A DNA stretch of 6,857 nt. It comes from Rickettsiales bacterium. Lineage in GTDB: Bacteria; Pseudomonadota; Alphaproteobacteria; Rickettsiales; Anaplasmataceae. Where the stretch lies: the NCBI GenBank assembly GCA_031284675.1, contig JAITXQ010000090.1, positions 1-6,857 of the forward strand, written 5' to 3'. The position numbers were made by a program, and so were the translations under genes. Shown piece after piece: positions 1 through 6,158 of the stretch (the first letter of the stretch is position 1; each line of letters opens with the position of its first letter). The notes under the pieces were generated by a model, which did not search any database, was not told the origin of the DNA, and saw nothing but the letters and a program-made list of their open reading frames with translations.

Positions 1-55
1 TTATTTTACTCAAAAAACGTCTTAACTTTCTCTCTACTTTTTCTGGGTAAGGTCA
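1..55 (-). mobile_element. IS3-family element terminus (probable left/5' end)
   Basis: Positions 13-55 are identical, in inverted orientation, to 6717-6759, a 43-bp match. At the right edge of the window that same sequence lies just beyond the stop codon of an IS3-type transposase, so it is an IS terminus. The outermost bases read TGACC on the minus strand, which fits the TG...CA ends of IS3 elements. The internal 12 bases (1-12) do not match the transposase end of the other copy. I therefore infer that this is the opposite (orfA-proximal) end, with the element body lying left of the window and transcribed leftward. No IS coding sequence is visible here. Confidence 0.75.
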
Positions 56-208
56 TCCGACCAGGACGATTGTATAGCCGCAATAAAGTGGATAAGCCTA
101 AACGTCATCACGTTTTTAGGAGAGTTTGCTAATGGAGGCTCTTAAGTTGACGCCATTGCGTGAACGGTTACAGATTTTTTAAAAAGAATAGAAAGATGGT
201 TAAATATA
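56..208. other. Non-coding remnant between IS end and helicase gene
   Basis: This 153-bp stretch separates the IS terminus from the 3' end of the helicase gene. It holds no gene I can support. It appears less A+T-rich than the other intergenic DNA and contains a strong stem-loop at 97-120. Short open stretches exist on both strands, but they either cross the IS junction or lack a start and ribosome-binding site. It could be a decayed repeat or a fragment of another mobile element. I could not identify it. Confidence 0.5.
97..120. repeat. Stem-loop CCTAAACGT / ACGTTTTTAGG
   Basis: The left arm CCTAAACGT (97-105) pairs with ACGTTTTTAGG (110-120), leaving a CATC loop and a two-T bulge. It lies about 90 bp beyond the helicase stop. 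On the minus strand no U-run follows the stem, so it is not a typical intrinsic terminator for the helicase. It could instead stabilise the 3' end of that transcript or belong to an old palindromic repeat. Confidence 0.45.
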
Positions 209-1435
209 TTAATACGCTTTTTCTAGTGCTCTGCTTTTCTTTTTAAAGGTATTGATCTTCTTTCTACCGTATTTAGTTTTTAATGCACTTGGCCTTTGAA
301 AGACTTTTTTACTGTTACGTTTTTTAAATTGCACATTACAGTCAAAATTTAGCTCTCCTTCTTTGTCTGCCAGTGTAGGCAGTCTTCTCTTATCTTGAGG
401 TGTAACAAAAGATAGTGCGTACCCTTCAGCTCCAGCGCGTGCAGTTCTACCTATACGGTGAATATAGTCAGCTTGCGATTGTGGTGCATCATAATTGATA
501 ACATGTTGAATGCGGGGAATATCGAGGCCACGAGAAGCAACATCTGTTGCAACCATGATTTGATTACGGCCATGACGAAAAGAATTAATGACCCTTTCGC
601 GCTTGTGCTGCCTTAAATCACCATGAATTGCTAAAGCACTATAGTCATCTTTGTGCAATTTGTTAGCTAGCTGATCCGCTCCTTGCTTTGTTTTGACAAA
701 AATAATGATTGATCCTTCGCGCTGACATAATTGTGTAACAAGTTTCCCATATTTTTCTGATTCTGATGCATAAACAATTTCTTGCTTAATTTTTGTAGAA
801 GTTGTAGCTTCATAATCAACAGAAATACGTTCTGGTTGGTTAAGGTACTGCTCAGCAAGTTTAACTATATCACTAGGAAGAGTTGCAGAAAACATAAGAG
901 TTTGCCGTATTTTTGGCAGATATTTCATGATCCCTTCAATTTGAATTCCAAAGCCCATATCAAACATACGATCCGTTTCATCAAGTACAAGAATGCCGAC
1001 ATTGCGGGTAATCAAAGTTTTACGCTCAATATGGTCTATAATACGACCAGGAGTACCTATTACAATTTGTGGCTTTTTCTGAAGCTGATTTAGCTGCCTA
1101 AAAATAGGCTCACCACCAATCAACAAAGCGACCCTTAGTGCAGAATTTTGAGATAAGAGTTTTCTTATTTCATTTGTTACTTGATGCGCAAGCTCTCTGG
1201 TTGGTACGATGACTAAAGCTGAACCAGCGTTGGGCTCATTCAGCAACTTAGTAATCAACGGAATAGCAAACGCCAAAGTTTTTCCAGTTCCCGTTTGAGC
1301 AGATCCGAGAATATCTTTACCTTGTAGAGCTAAAGGAATCGCCTGTGTTTGAATTGGAGTTGGGACAGAGAGATTATTTTTATCTAGAGCTTGCCTAAGC
1401 GAAACTGGAAGGCCCATCTCATGAAAATTATTCAC
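209..1435 (-). CDS. DEAD-box ATP-dependent RNA helicase (RhlE-like)
   Basis: This 408-residue cytoplasmic protein should unwind short RNA duplexes using ATP, in ribosome assembly or RNA turnover. The family motifs appear in order: Q motif PTPIQ (25-29), Walker A AQTGTGKT (46-53), PTRELA (78-83), GG (107-108), TPGR (128-131), motif II DETD (152-155), SAT (183-185), motif V ATDVASRGLDIP (296-307) and HRIGRTARAG (326-335). A lysine/arginine-rich tail follows from about 371, as is common for RNA-binding extensions. Motif II reads DETD rather than DEAD; the catalytic Asp and Glu are kept. The start is GTG at 1433-1435, with an in-frame TAA a few codons upstream; ATG at 1415-1417 would remove only six residues. 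The gene lies 35 bp downstream of the cold-shock gene and is probably co-transcribed with it. The family is certain. The RhlE subgroup is inferred from length and the N-terminal pattern. Confidence 0.95.
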   Translation of the reverse strand: MNNFHEMGLPVSLRQALDKNNLSVPTPIQTQAIPLALQGKDILGSAQTGTGKTLAFAIPLITKLLNEPNAGSALVIVPTRELAHQVTNEIRKLLSQNSALRVALLIGGEPIFRQLNQLQKKPQIVIGTPGRIIDHIERKTLITRNVGILVLDETDRMFDMGFGIQIEGIMKYLPKIRQTLMFSATLPSDIVKLAEQYLNQPERISVDYEATTSTKIKQEIVYASESEKYGKLVTQLCQREGSIIIFVKTKQGADQLANKLHKDDYSALAIHGDLRQHKRERVINSFRHGRNQIMVATDVASRGLDIPRIQHVINYDAPQSQADYIHRIGRTARAGAEGYALSFVTPQDKRRLPTLADKEGELNFDCNVQFKKRNSKKVFQRPSALKTKYGRKKINTFKKKSRALEKAY

Positions 1436-1464
1436 AATACGTTAATTCTATTAAAAAGTTTCAT
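1432..1464 (-). CDS. Possible 10-codon mini-cistron coupling csp to helicase
   Basis: An ATG at 1462-1464 opens a 10-residue frame (MKLFNRINVL) whose TGA stop overlaps the helicase GTG start in the arrangement GTGA. An AGAGGA purine run (1475-1480), inside the last codons of the cold-shock gene, lies 10 bp upstream. The helicase start has no convincing Shine-Dalgarno sequence of its own, so ribosomes ending here could restart at its GTG. This is inference from spacing alone. A frame this short can arise by chance in A+T-rich DNA. Confidence 0.25.
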   Translation of the reverse strand: MKLFNRINVL

Positions 1465-1470
1465 AATAGA

Positions 1471-1722
1471 TTAATCCTCTAATCTTAAATTTATTGCAGA
1501 TTTTTTATCTTCTCCGTTTCTACCACGCTCTTCTTTAAGCTCATAACTCACCCTTTCTCCTTTTATTCCCTTCTCTTTATTCTCTCCTTTAAGTGTCTCA
1601 TGTCTTATTCCTGAACGTTCCAGTGTGCTAATATGTACAAAAACGTCACCCCCTTTACCTTCTGGTTTGATGAAACCATAGCCTTTTTCGGCATTAAACC
1701 ATTTTACATTACCAAATTCCAT
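1471..1722 (-). CDS. Cold-shock domain protein (Csp family)
   Basis: This 83-residue single-domain nucleic-acid chaperone has an OB fold that binds single-stranded RNA or DNA. RNP1 is KGYGFI (13-18) and RNP2 is VFVHI (27-31), preceded by the characteristic VKWFN (6-10). Most bacterial Csps have about 67-72 residues. The extra length comes from a charged loop of about 10 residues (roughly 43-54) before the VSYE strand, and from a short acidic C-terminus. The start is well supported by AGGAG at 1731-1735, 8 bp from the ATG. It is the first gene of a probable two-gene unit with the downstream RNA helicase, a pairing that suits joint RNA remodelling. It has its own 174-bp upstream region, so it is likely transcribed separately from pmbA. 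The family call is secure; its role as cold-inducible or constitutive cannot be told. Confidence 0.93.
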   Translation of the reverse strand: MEFGNVKWFNAEKGYGFIKPEGKGGDVFVHISTLERSGIRHETLKGENKEKGIKGERVSYELKEERGRNGEDKKSAINLRLED

Positions 1723-1730
1723 TTAAATAA

Positions 1731-1735
1731 CTCCT
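1731..1735 (-). promoter_or_regulatory. Shine-Dalgarno site of the cold-shock gene
   Basis: AGGAG on the minus strand, 8 bp before the ATG at 1720-1722. It is the clearest ribosome-binding site in the window and fixes the start of the cold-shock gene. Confidence 0.75.
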
Positions 1736-1797
1736 AAACTATTAACTAATATTACTAATGTGATGAAAAACTTTGAAATTACGATTGAGAATGCCTT

Positions 1798-1822
1798 AAG
1801 CTTAGTTATTGAAACTAAACTT
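1798..1822 (-). repeat. Stem-loop in the csp leader region
   Basis: AAG-TTAGTT (1798-1800, 1802-1807) pairs with AACTAA-CTT (1813-1818, 1820-1822), with one mismatch and a five-base loop. It lies about 75 bp upstream of the csp start codon. If the candidate promoter at 1856-1861 is used, the stem-loop would be inside a leader of about 125 nt. Long structured leaders are known for enterobacterial cspA, but any regulatory role here is inference. Confidence 0.35.
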
Positions 1823-1855
1823 CTATACTCCATAGTCTATTCTTAACATTACATG

Positions 1856-1861
1856 ATTATA
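1856..1861 (-). promoter_or_regulatory. Candidate -10 box (TATAAT) for the csp-helicase unit
   Basis: A perfect TATAAT reads on the minus strand between pmbA and the cold-shock gene. No good -35 lies 16-18 bp upstream; TTGCAT is present but 20 bp away (1882-1887). In DNA this A+T-rich a perfect -10 alone is weak evidence. It is listed because it is the best candidate in the only intergenic region available to this unit. Confidence 0.3.
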
Positions 1862-1896
1862 ATACACAATTATTGTACTTGATGCAACTAAATTTT

Positions 1897-3231
1897 TTAA
1901 TCACTAAGTGAGCCTGCAACTGTCATTTCGCTAACTTTAATCGTTGGTGAATTAAATTGCCCACAGAAAGTTAGGTCATTTGCAACGACTAAATTGCTAA
2001 ACATACCCTTTAAATTGCTAGCAATGGTAATCTCGTGTATTGGGTATGTTATTTTTCCATTTTCTATGAAAAATCCGGATGCACCTTGACTGTAATCACC
2101 ATTGATTAAATTGACACCAAAACCAAATAAATCAGTTATATATACTCCCTCTTTCACTTCCTGAATTAATTCTTCAAATGATACATTACCATTTTCAATG
2201 TAGAGGTTGCTAGCTGCAGGAATAATTGCAGCATTACTTGCACGAGTTGCGTTTCCAGTTGTTTCTAAGTTTAATTTTTTAGCCGAATATAAGTCTAAAA
2301 TCCAATTTTGTAGTATTCCGTTTTTTACAAATATATTTTTCTTGCTAATTATCCCTTCTCCATCAAATGGTCTTGATGCTATGCCCCTTGGCAACAATGG
2401 ATCATCGATAATGTTAATTCTATCGTTGAAAATCTGAGCGCTTAAACTACCCTTCAAGAAAGAGCTATTGCTTGCAATACTGTTGCCATTTATAGCAGAA
2501 GCGAAGCTTTTTACTAGCTCTTTTGTTGCTCTTTTTTCAAAAATAACCGGAAATTTACCAGTTTTAATTGTACGTGAGCTCAATTGATCAATTGCTCTTT
2601 TTGCTGCTTCTTTCCCCATTAACTCTGGCGATTTTAAATCGCTAAAATTACATGCTATATCATAATCATAGCCAACCTTCATTTCACTTTCTTTTCCAGC
2701 AACAACAGAGACCTGATTAGCAAAGGTTGATTTACTAAATGAGCCAATAAAACCAAAAACAGTAGATAATACTGTATTTACTAAAGTGTATGAAGAAGAG
2801 GCTCCTTCAGAATTAGTGATATTTTTATGTGCAAGAGCTGAATTTTCCGCAGCTTCAGCAATTTCTTTTAGGTTATTAACGGTTACGATATTATTATCTG
2901 AGATATTTAAATCTTTGGAAGAGATATAATTACCACCATCTGCAGCAAAATTAATGTAAGGATCTTCTGGTGCATTCTTTGCCATTTCTACCACTTGGCT
3001 TACCGTATCACTAAGATTATTTAAATCGTTTGTAGAAATATACGCGGCTTTGTTTTTACCTGCTATAGCTCTTATTCCTACAGTGCAATTCTTAGATTGT
3101 GATATTTGCTCAATCTTTGATAGACGCTGAGAAACTGAAGTTTTATTAGTCTCATATATCGTAACTTCTGCGTCTTGATTTTGCTTTTTTATTAATTTAG
3201 TGATATCTGCTGCAATATTTAATATATTCAT
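1897..3231 (-). CDS. pmbA: PmbA/TldE, partner subunit of the TldD/TldE metalloprotease
   Basis: This 444-residue protein is full length for the PmbA/TldE family (about 440-450). In characterised bacteria TldD and TldE form a heterodimer that degrades unfolded peptides and matures some modified peptides; TldD supplies the zinc site. As expected of the TldE subunit, no HExxxH motif is visible. Family features include the N-terminal AEVTIYE and GIRAIAGKNKAAYISTNDL segments (about 20-70), the central region containing FPVIFEKRATKELVKSFASA (about 228-247), and a C-terminal GQFNSPTIKVSEMTVAGSLSD. The ATG at 3229-3231 has AAGGA (3239-3243) 7 bp upstream. It begins 18 bp after the atpG stop, so it is very probably expressed from the atpG promoter. 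tldD is not in this window. Confidence 0.95.
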   Translation of the reverse strand: MNILNIAADITKLIKKQNQDAEVTIYETNKTSVSQRLSKIEQISQSKNCTVGIRAIAGKNKAAYISTNDLNNLSDTVSQVVEMAKNAPEDPYINFAADGGNYISSKDLNISDNNIVTVNNLKEIAEAAENSALAHKNITNSEGASSSYTLVNTVLSTVFGFIGSFSKSTFANQVSVVAGKESEMKVGYDYDIACNFSDLKSPELMGKEAAKRAIDQLSSRTIKTGKFPVIFEKRATKELVKSFASAINGNSIASNSSFLKGSLSAQIFNDRINIIDDPLLPRGIASRPFDGEGIISKKNIFVKNGILQNWILDLYSAKKLNLETTGNATRASNAAIIPAASNLYIENGNVSFEELIQEVKEGVYITDLFGFGVNLINGDYSQGASGFFIENGKITYPIHEITIASNLKGMFSNLVVANDLTFCGQFNSPTIKVSEMTVAGSLSD

Positions 3232-3238
3232 TTTTTAT

Positions 3239-3243
3239 TCCTT
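3239..3243 (-). promoter_or_regulatory. Shine-Dalgarno site of pmbA
   Basis: AAGGA on the minus strand, 7 bp before the pmbA ATG. It lies inside the 18-bp atpG-pmbA gap, which supports that start and translation from a shared message. Confidence 0.6.
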
Positions 3244-3249
3244 AGGTTT

Positions 3250-4122
3250 CTATAAAGATTCTGCACCACCTATAACTTCAATCAAATCAGTTGTAATTGC
3301 TGCTTGACGAGAACGATTATAAAGCAGTGCTAGTTTATTTAGCATTTCTTTAGTGTTTCTGTTTGCTGATTCCATAGCAACCATTCTAGCACTATTCTCG
3401 CTTGTTGCACTTTCAAGTGAAGCGGAGTAAAGAGCAACTGCGATGTAATCTTGAATCAAAGATTTTAAAATAAATTCAATATTTTGTGGTTCATATTCAT
3501 AGCTGTAATCTGTTGTTGAACCAGCTAGAGAGTTGTCAATCAAGGATGAGTCTTTACTCCATGGTTTTATTGTTTCCAACATTGGTTTTTGCGTGAAGGT
3601 ATTATAAAATTTGCTATAAAAAACTTTAACCTTATTGTATTTACTTAGATCTATACCATCAACCAAAGCTTCTACGTGCTTTAGCGTGATTCCCTTATTA
3701 TTTTCAATTTTCAAGATGCTTTTAGAGTTAAATTTATTTTTGCCTATATCAAAAGCTTTTTTACCAAGAAATACAACATCTACTTTTTTGCCATTTGCGA
3801 TTAATTTATTTACATACTCTTGACTAAATTTGATAATAGAAGAGTTGAAATTGCCGCACAAGCCACGATCAGACGCGACAATGAATACTAAGTAAGAATC
3901 GTCGTTACCAACTTGTAAAATTTTTGTCAGTAATTTTTGATCAACTGATAACGTTAATGAAGAAATAATACTATGCAGCTTAGATATATATAATTTTGAA
4001 TTTGATAATTTTTTCTGACTTTGTAATAACTTCGCTGCAGAAACCATTTGCATTATTTTCGTGGTTTTCTGTACAGACCTAATATTCTTAATTCTTAAGG
4101 ATAATTCCTTTAAGCTCTTCAT
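3250..4122 (-). CDS. atpG: ATP synthase F1 subunit gamma
   Basis: This is the central rotor shaft of the F1 sector, which couples proton flow through the membrane-bound Fo to catalysis in the alpha3-beta3 ring at the cytoplasmic face of the inner membrane. It has 290 residues, against about 287 in E. coli. The N-terminal coiled-coil helix carries [20 protein letters not shown] (11-30), the central domain has [10 protein letters not shown] (84-93), and the C-terminal helix ends with [20 protein letters not shown] (264-283) and GGAES. Both helices are complete, so the gene looks intact. It is not flanked by atpA or atpD as in the usual atpHAGDC order; its downstream neighbour is pmbA. The ATG at 4120-4122 has only a weak AGGG upstream. 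A plausible sigma-70 promoter lies at 4149-4177. Confidence 0.97.
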   Translation of the reverse strand: MKSLKELSLRIKNIRSVQKTTKIMQMVSAAKLLQSQKKLSNSKLYISKLHSIISSLTLSVDQKLLTKILQVGNDDSYLVFIVASDRGLCGNFNSSIIKFSQEYVNKLIANGKKVDVVFLGKKAFDIGKNKFNSKSILKIENNKGITLKHVEALVDGIDLSKYNKVKVFYSKFYNTFTQKPMLETIKPWSKDSSLIDNSLAGSTTDYSYEYEPQNIEFILKSLIQDYIAVALYSASLESATSENSARMVAMESANRNTKEMLNKLALLYNRSRQAAITTDLIEVIGGAESL

Positions 4123-4148
4123 TTTATATACAACCCTAGTTTATTAAA

Positions 4149-4177
4149 AATATATAATTGTTCGTGTCTAAAGGCAA
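4149..4177 (-). promoter_or_regulatory. Probable promoter of atpG-pmbA
   Basis: On the minus strand TTGCCT (4172-4177) and TATATT (4149-4154) are separated by exactly 17 bp. Transcription would begin near 4142, giving a leader of about 20 nt before the atpG ATG. The site lies just left of the MITE-like element, so the promoter is intact and outside the element. Confidence 0.45.
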
Positions 4178-4195
4178 GTTTTTTCGATATAAGAC

Positions 4196-4212
4196 TAGAC
4201 TTCTTGCATAAC
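4196..4212 (+). repeat. Left terminal inverted repeat of the MITE-like element
   Basis: Seventeen bases identical to the reverse complement of 4524-4540. Identity stops immediately inside the repeat, which sharply defines the arm. Confidence 0.85.
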
Positions 4213-4402
4213 AAACTTTTAGCAGCGTGTTGATGAAACGAAGAAATCACTTGACAAACTTTGCCAGCCCCCTTATCATAGCACTGAAGCTATTTCATTT
4301 AACTTCGCAATCTGTGCAGATTAAAACGACAAGAAAACTTATATTTGGCGTACTATGCTTAATTTTTTGCACTATGTGCACCTCATATCTTTATAAAATT
4401 TC

Positions 4403-4416
4403 TAGGTTTTTACCTA
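4403..4416. repeat. Small stem-loop inside the MITE-like element
   Basis: TAGGT and ACCTA arms with a TTTT loop. A second stem, CGCTT-ATA-AAGCG, follows at 4431-4443. Both are short, and no function is claimed. Confidence 0.4.
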
Positions 4417-4430
4417 TATAAGCTGAAACG

Positions 4431-4443
4431 CGCTTATAAAGCG
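4431..4443. repeat. Second small stem-loop inside the MITE-like element
   Basis: CGCTT (4431-4435) and AAGCG (4439-4443) are perfect five-base arms around an ATA loop. The stem lies 14 bp right of the stem at 4403-4416, so the interior carries two adjacent hairpins. There is no U-run after it, so it is not a terminator. Confidence 0.4.
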
Positions 4444-4523
4444 TTCAAGACATCACCCAACGTCAAATTTTAAAATAGAGAGTGAATAACTAGCTACCAC
4501 GGGTTTTCTTTGCCTTTTTTTAG

Positions 4524-4540
4524 GTTATGCAAGAAGTCTA
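4524..4540 (-). repeat. Right terminal inverted repeat of the MITE-like element
   Basis: Reads GTTATGCAAGAAGTCTA on the plus strand, the exact reverse complement of 4196-4212. It ends 8 bp before the -35 of the probable purA promoter. Confidence 0.85.
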
Positions 4541-4548
4541 ATTACTCC

Positions 4549-4577
4549 TTGTCATTTGTAGCGTACTGAATTAATAT
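4549..4577 (+). promoter_or_regulatory. Probable promoter of purA
   Basis: TTGTCA (4549-4554) and TAATAT (4572-4577) are separated by exactly 17 bp, a good sigma-70 arrangement. Transcription would begin near 4584, leaving a leader of about 19 nt before the ATG at 4603. This start point argues against the in-frame GTG at 4582 as the translation start. The promoter lies wholly between the mobile element and the gene. Confidence 0.5.
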
Positions 4578-4602
4578 TTACGTGTTAATCCAGAAAATAG
4601 TG

Positions 4603-5880
4603 ATGAATAATATTGTAATTGTTGGTTTGCAATGGGGTGATGAAGGCAAGGGTAAAATAGTAGATTATCTTTCTGAGAACGCAGACGTAGTTGTGAGATT
4701 TCAGGGGGGAAATAATGCAGGGCACACTATAGTAGTAGATGATGAGGTTTATAAATTAAACTTATTGCCCTCTGCTGTTTTGAGGCCTAATAAAATATCC
4801 ATTATAGGAAATGGTGTTGTTCTTGACTCACATGCTCTAATTTCCGAAATGGAATCGCTAAAAATTAAAGGGATAGATATAAGTCCTAGCAATTTGATGA
4901 TATCCGAAAGTTGTTCGCTAATACTAAGCGTGCATAAAGATAAGGAAAAATTATTCGAAGATTTAAATGAAAATCACAAAATTGGCACAACAAACAAAGG
5001 AATAGGACCATGTTATGAAGACAAAATTGGAAGGAGAGCTATACGTCTTTGTGACTTAGAAAATGTAAATGAATTAAGCAAAAGAGTGGATACTCTTCTG
5101 AATTATCACAATGCTATTAGGAAAGGCCTTAACTACCAGGTAATTAAAAAAGAAGAAATATTAAAAGAAATTCAAGAGATTTCAGAAAAAATTCTTCCAT
5201 ATAAAAAACCTGTATGGAAAATATTAAATGACCTTGTGAAAGAAGATAAGAAAATAATATTTGAAGGTGCCCAAGGCACATTTTTAGATATCGACCATGG
5301 AACGTACCCTTTCGTTACTTCAAGTAATACCGTAGCATCGCAAGCAATAACAGGCTCAGGGTTATCTTCCAATGCTCATATTATTGGTGTGGCAAAAGCT
5401 TATACAACGAGAGTAGGCAATGGTCCATTCCCTACTGAGCAAAAGAATGAAGTGGGAGATAGCTTATTTACTATAGGTAAGGAGCTTGGAACGGTAAGCA
5501 ATAGAAGAAGGCGCTGTGGATGGTTTGATGCAGTTTTAGTGCGTCAGGCCGTACAACTCTCTGGAGTTTCAAGTATTGTATTAACTAAATTAGATATCCT
5601 TGATTCTTTTGACACAATTAAAATATGCACTGGTTATAAGTATAGCGGAAAAATGTACGATTATTTACCCGCATCACATTCAATACAAGAAGAATTAGAG
5701 CCAATATATGAAGAATTCCCTGGCTGGAAAGAAAGTACTCAAGGTAAAAGGTCAACTGAGAAGTTACCTGCTAATTTGATGAAGTATATAAGAAGAGTAG
5801 AGGGATTAATAGGTGTACCAGTTCATCTAATCTCAACTAGTCCAAAGAGAGAGGATGTTATTGAGCTTAAAGGTTTTTGA
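4603..5880 (+). CDS. purA: Adenylosuccinate synthetase
   Basis: A cytoplasmic enzyme that joins IMP and aspartate using GTP, making adenylosuccinate, the first committed step from IMP to AMP. From the ATG at 4603 it has 425 residues, close to the usual 425-435. The GTP-binding loop is GDEGKGK (12-18) with catalytic Asp13; GGNNAGHT (35-42) carries catalytic His41. IGTTNKGIGP (127-136) and EGAQGTFLDIDHGTYP (221-236) contact IMP, RRRRCGWFDAV (301-311) is the arginine-rich segment after the aspartate loop, and TKLD (328-331) recognises guanine. The loop before the arginines reads GTVSN where E. coli has GATTG. The frame extends upstream to a GTG at 4582, but homology begins at MNNIVIVG. The Shine-Dalgarno is weak. 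It is transcribed alone, divergently from atpG. It looks intact. Confidence 0.97.
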   Translation: MNNIVIVGLQWGDEGKGKIVDYLSENADVVVRFQGGNNAGHTIVVDDEVYKLNLLPSAVLRPNKISIIGNGVVLDSHALISEMESLKIKGIDISPSNLMISESCSLILSVHKDKEKLFEDLNENHKIGTTNKGIGPCYEDKIGRRAIRLCDLENVNELSKRVDTLLNYHNAIRKGLNYQVIKKEEILKEIQEISEKILPYKKPVWKILNDLVKEDKKIIFEGAQGTFLDIDHGTYPFVTSSNTVASQAITGSGLSSNAHIIGVAKAYTTRVGNGPFPTEQKNEVGDSLFTIGKELGTVSNRRRRCGWFDAVLVRQAVQLSGVSSIVLTKLDILDSFDTIKICTGYKYSGKMYDYLPASHSIQEELEPIYEEFPGWKESTQGKRSTEKLPANLMKYIRRVEGLIGVPVHLISTSPKREDVIELKGF

Positions 5881-5977
5881 AAACGTTTTTGTATCTTATT
5901 AACTTTGATTCAATAAAAAACACTTGCATAACTTTTAATATAAGTTTATTACGTAAAACAGTATTGTATTATCAATG

Positions 5978-5988
5978 TATAGTGAAGG
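5978..5988 (+). repeat. First copy of TATAGTGAAGG with an 8-codon frame
   Basis: This 11-base string is identical to 6146-6156 and contains a GAAGG purine run, 8 bp before an ATG that opens the frame MCNEKQKS and then stops. The sequence around both copies is loosely similar (A+T-rich before, ATG shortly after). It could be a duplicated gene start, a leader peptide or chance. Confidence 0.35.
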
Positions 5989-6145
5989 TAAATTCAATGT
6001 GTAACGAAAAGCAAAAAAGTTAAGCTCAAGTCTAACGCTTGCAGTTATTTTCAACACGATTAAGTTTGATCATAAAAGTTGGCGTAAAACGGGGTTATTA
6101 ACTTTAACAACTTAATTATTTTTAAAAGAATATATTAACTAAGAA

Positions 6146-6156
6146 TATAGTGAAGG
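6146..6156 (+). repeat. Second copy of TATAGTGAAGG, overlapping the ribosome-binding site
   Basis: Identical to 5978-5988, 168 bp downstream of it. It overlaps the AAGGGG (6153-6158) that serves the unknown gene. Confidence 0.5.
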
Positions 6157-6158
6157 GG
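6153..6158 (+). promoter_or_regulatory. Shine-Dalgarno site deciding the start of the unknown gene
   Basis: AAGGGG lies 6 bp before the ATG at 6165. An upstream in-frame GTG at 6150 would overlap this site and have no site of its own, so 6165 is preferred. Confidence 0.6.

Larger units (their letters stand above)
4196..4540. mobile_element. MITE-like non-autonomous palindromic element, 345 bp
   Basis: This occupies most of the 480-bp atpG-purA gap. TAGACTTCTTGCATAAC (4196-4212) is repeated perfectly in inverted orientation at 4524-4540. The outermost TA on each side could be a TA target duplication flanking a 15-bp inverted repeat, as expected for IS630/Tc1-type mobilisation, or it could be part of the ends. 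There is no transposase gene. The interior has small hairpins (4403-4416, 4431-4443) and a 64-codon open frame (4227-4421) with no ribosome-binding site, which I do not regard as a gene. I believe similar sequences recur in Wolbachia intergenic DNA, but this is memory, not a search. It sits between divergent promoters without destroying either. Confidence 0.7.

Noticed and set aside
1..132. Open plus-strand frame from the window start to TAA at 130
   Set aside because: It runs through the IS terminus into the remnant without a start codon or ribosome-binding site. The frame across the junction is probably accidental.
782..1093. 103-codon open frame antisense to the helicase
   Set aside because: It overlaps a strongly conserved helicase gene and has no recognisable features.
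2207..2437. 76-codon open frame antisense to pmbA
   Set aside because: Shadow of an intact conserved gene. The same applies to the opposite-strand frames inside atpG (3635-3823), purA (5172-5372) and helicase (667-858).
4227..4421. 64-codon plus-strand open frame in the atpG-purA gap
   Set aside because: It lies wholly inside the MITE-like element, has no ribosome-binding site, and reads as low-complexity hydrophobic/basic sequence. It is more likely repeat DNA than a gene.
5880..5889. AAAACGTTTT palindrome after purA as a terminator
   Set aside because: The self-complementary sequence has no loop and a weak A+T stem, so it does not make a credible intrinsic terminator.
5923..5932. CTTGCATAAC after purA, matching 10 bases of the MITE-like end (4203-4212)
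   Set aside because: Only 10 bases match, with no partner end nearby and no further similarity. It could be a decayed end but is compatible with chance in A+T-rich DNA.
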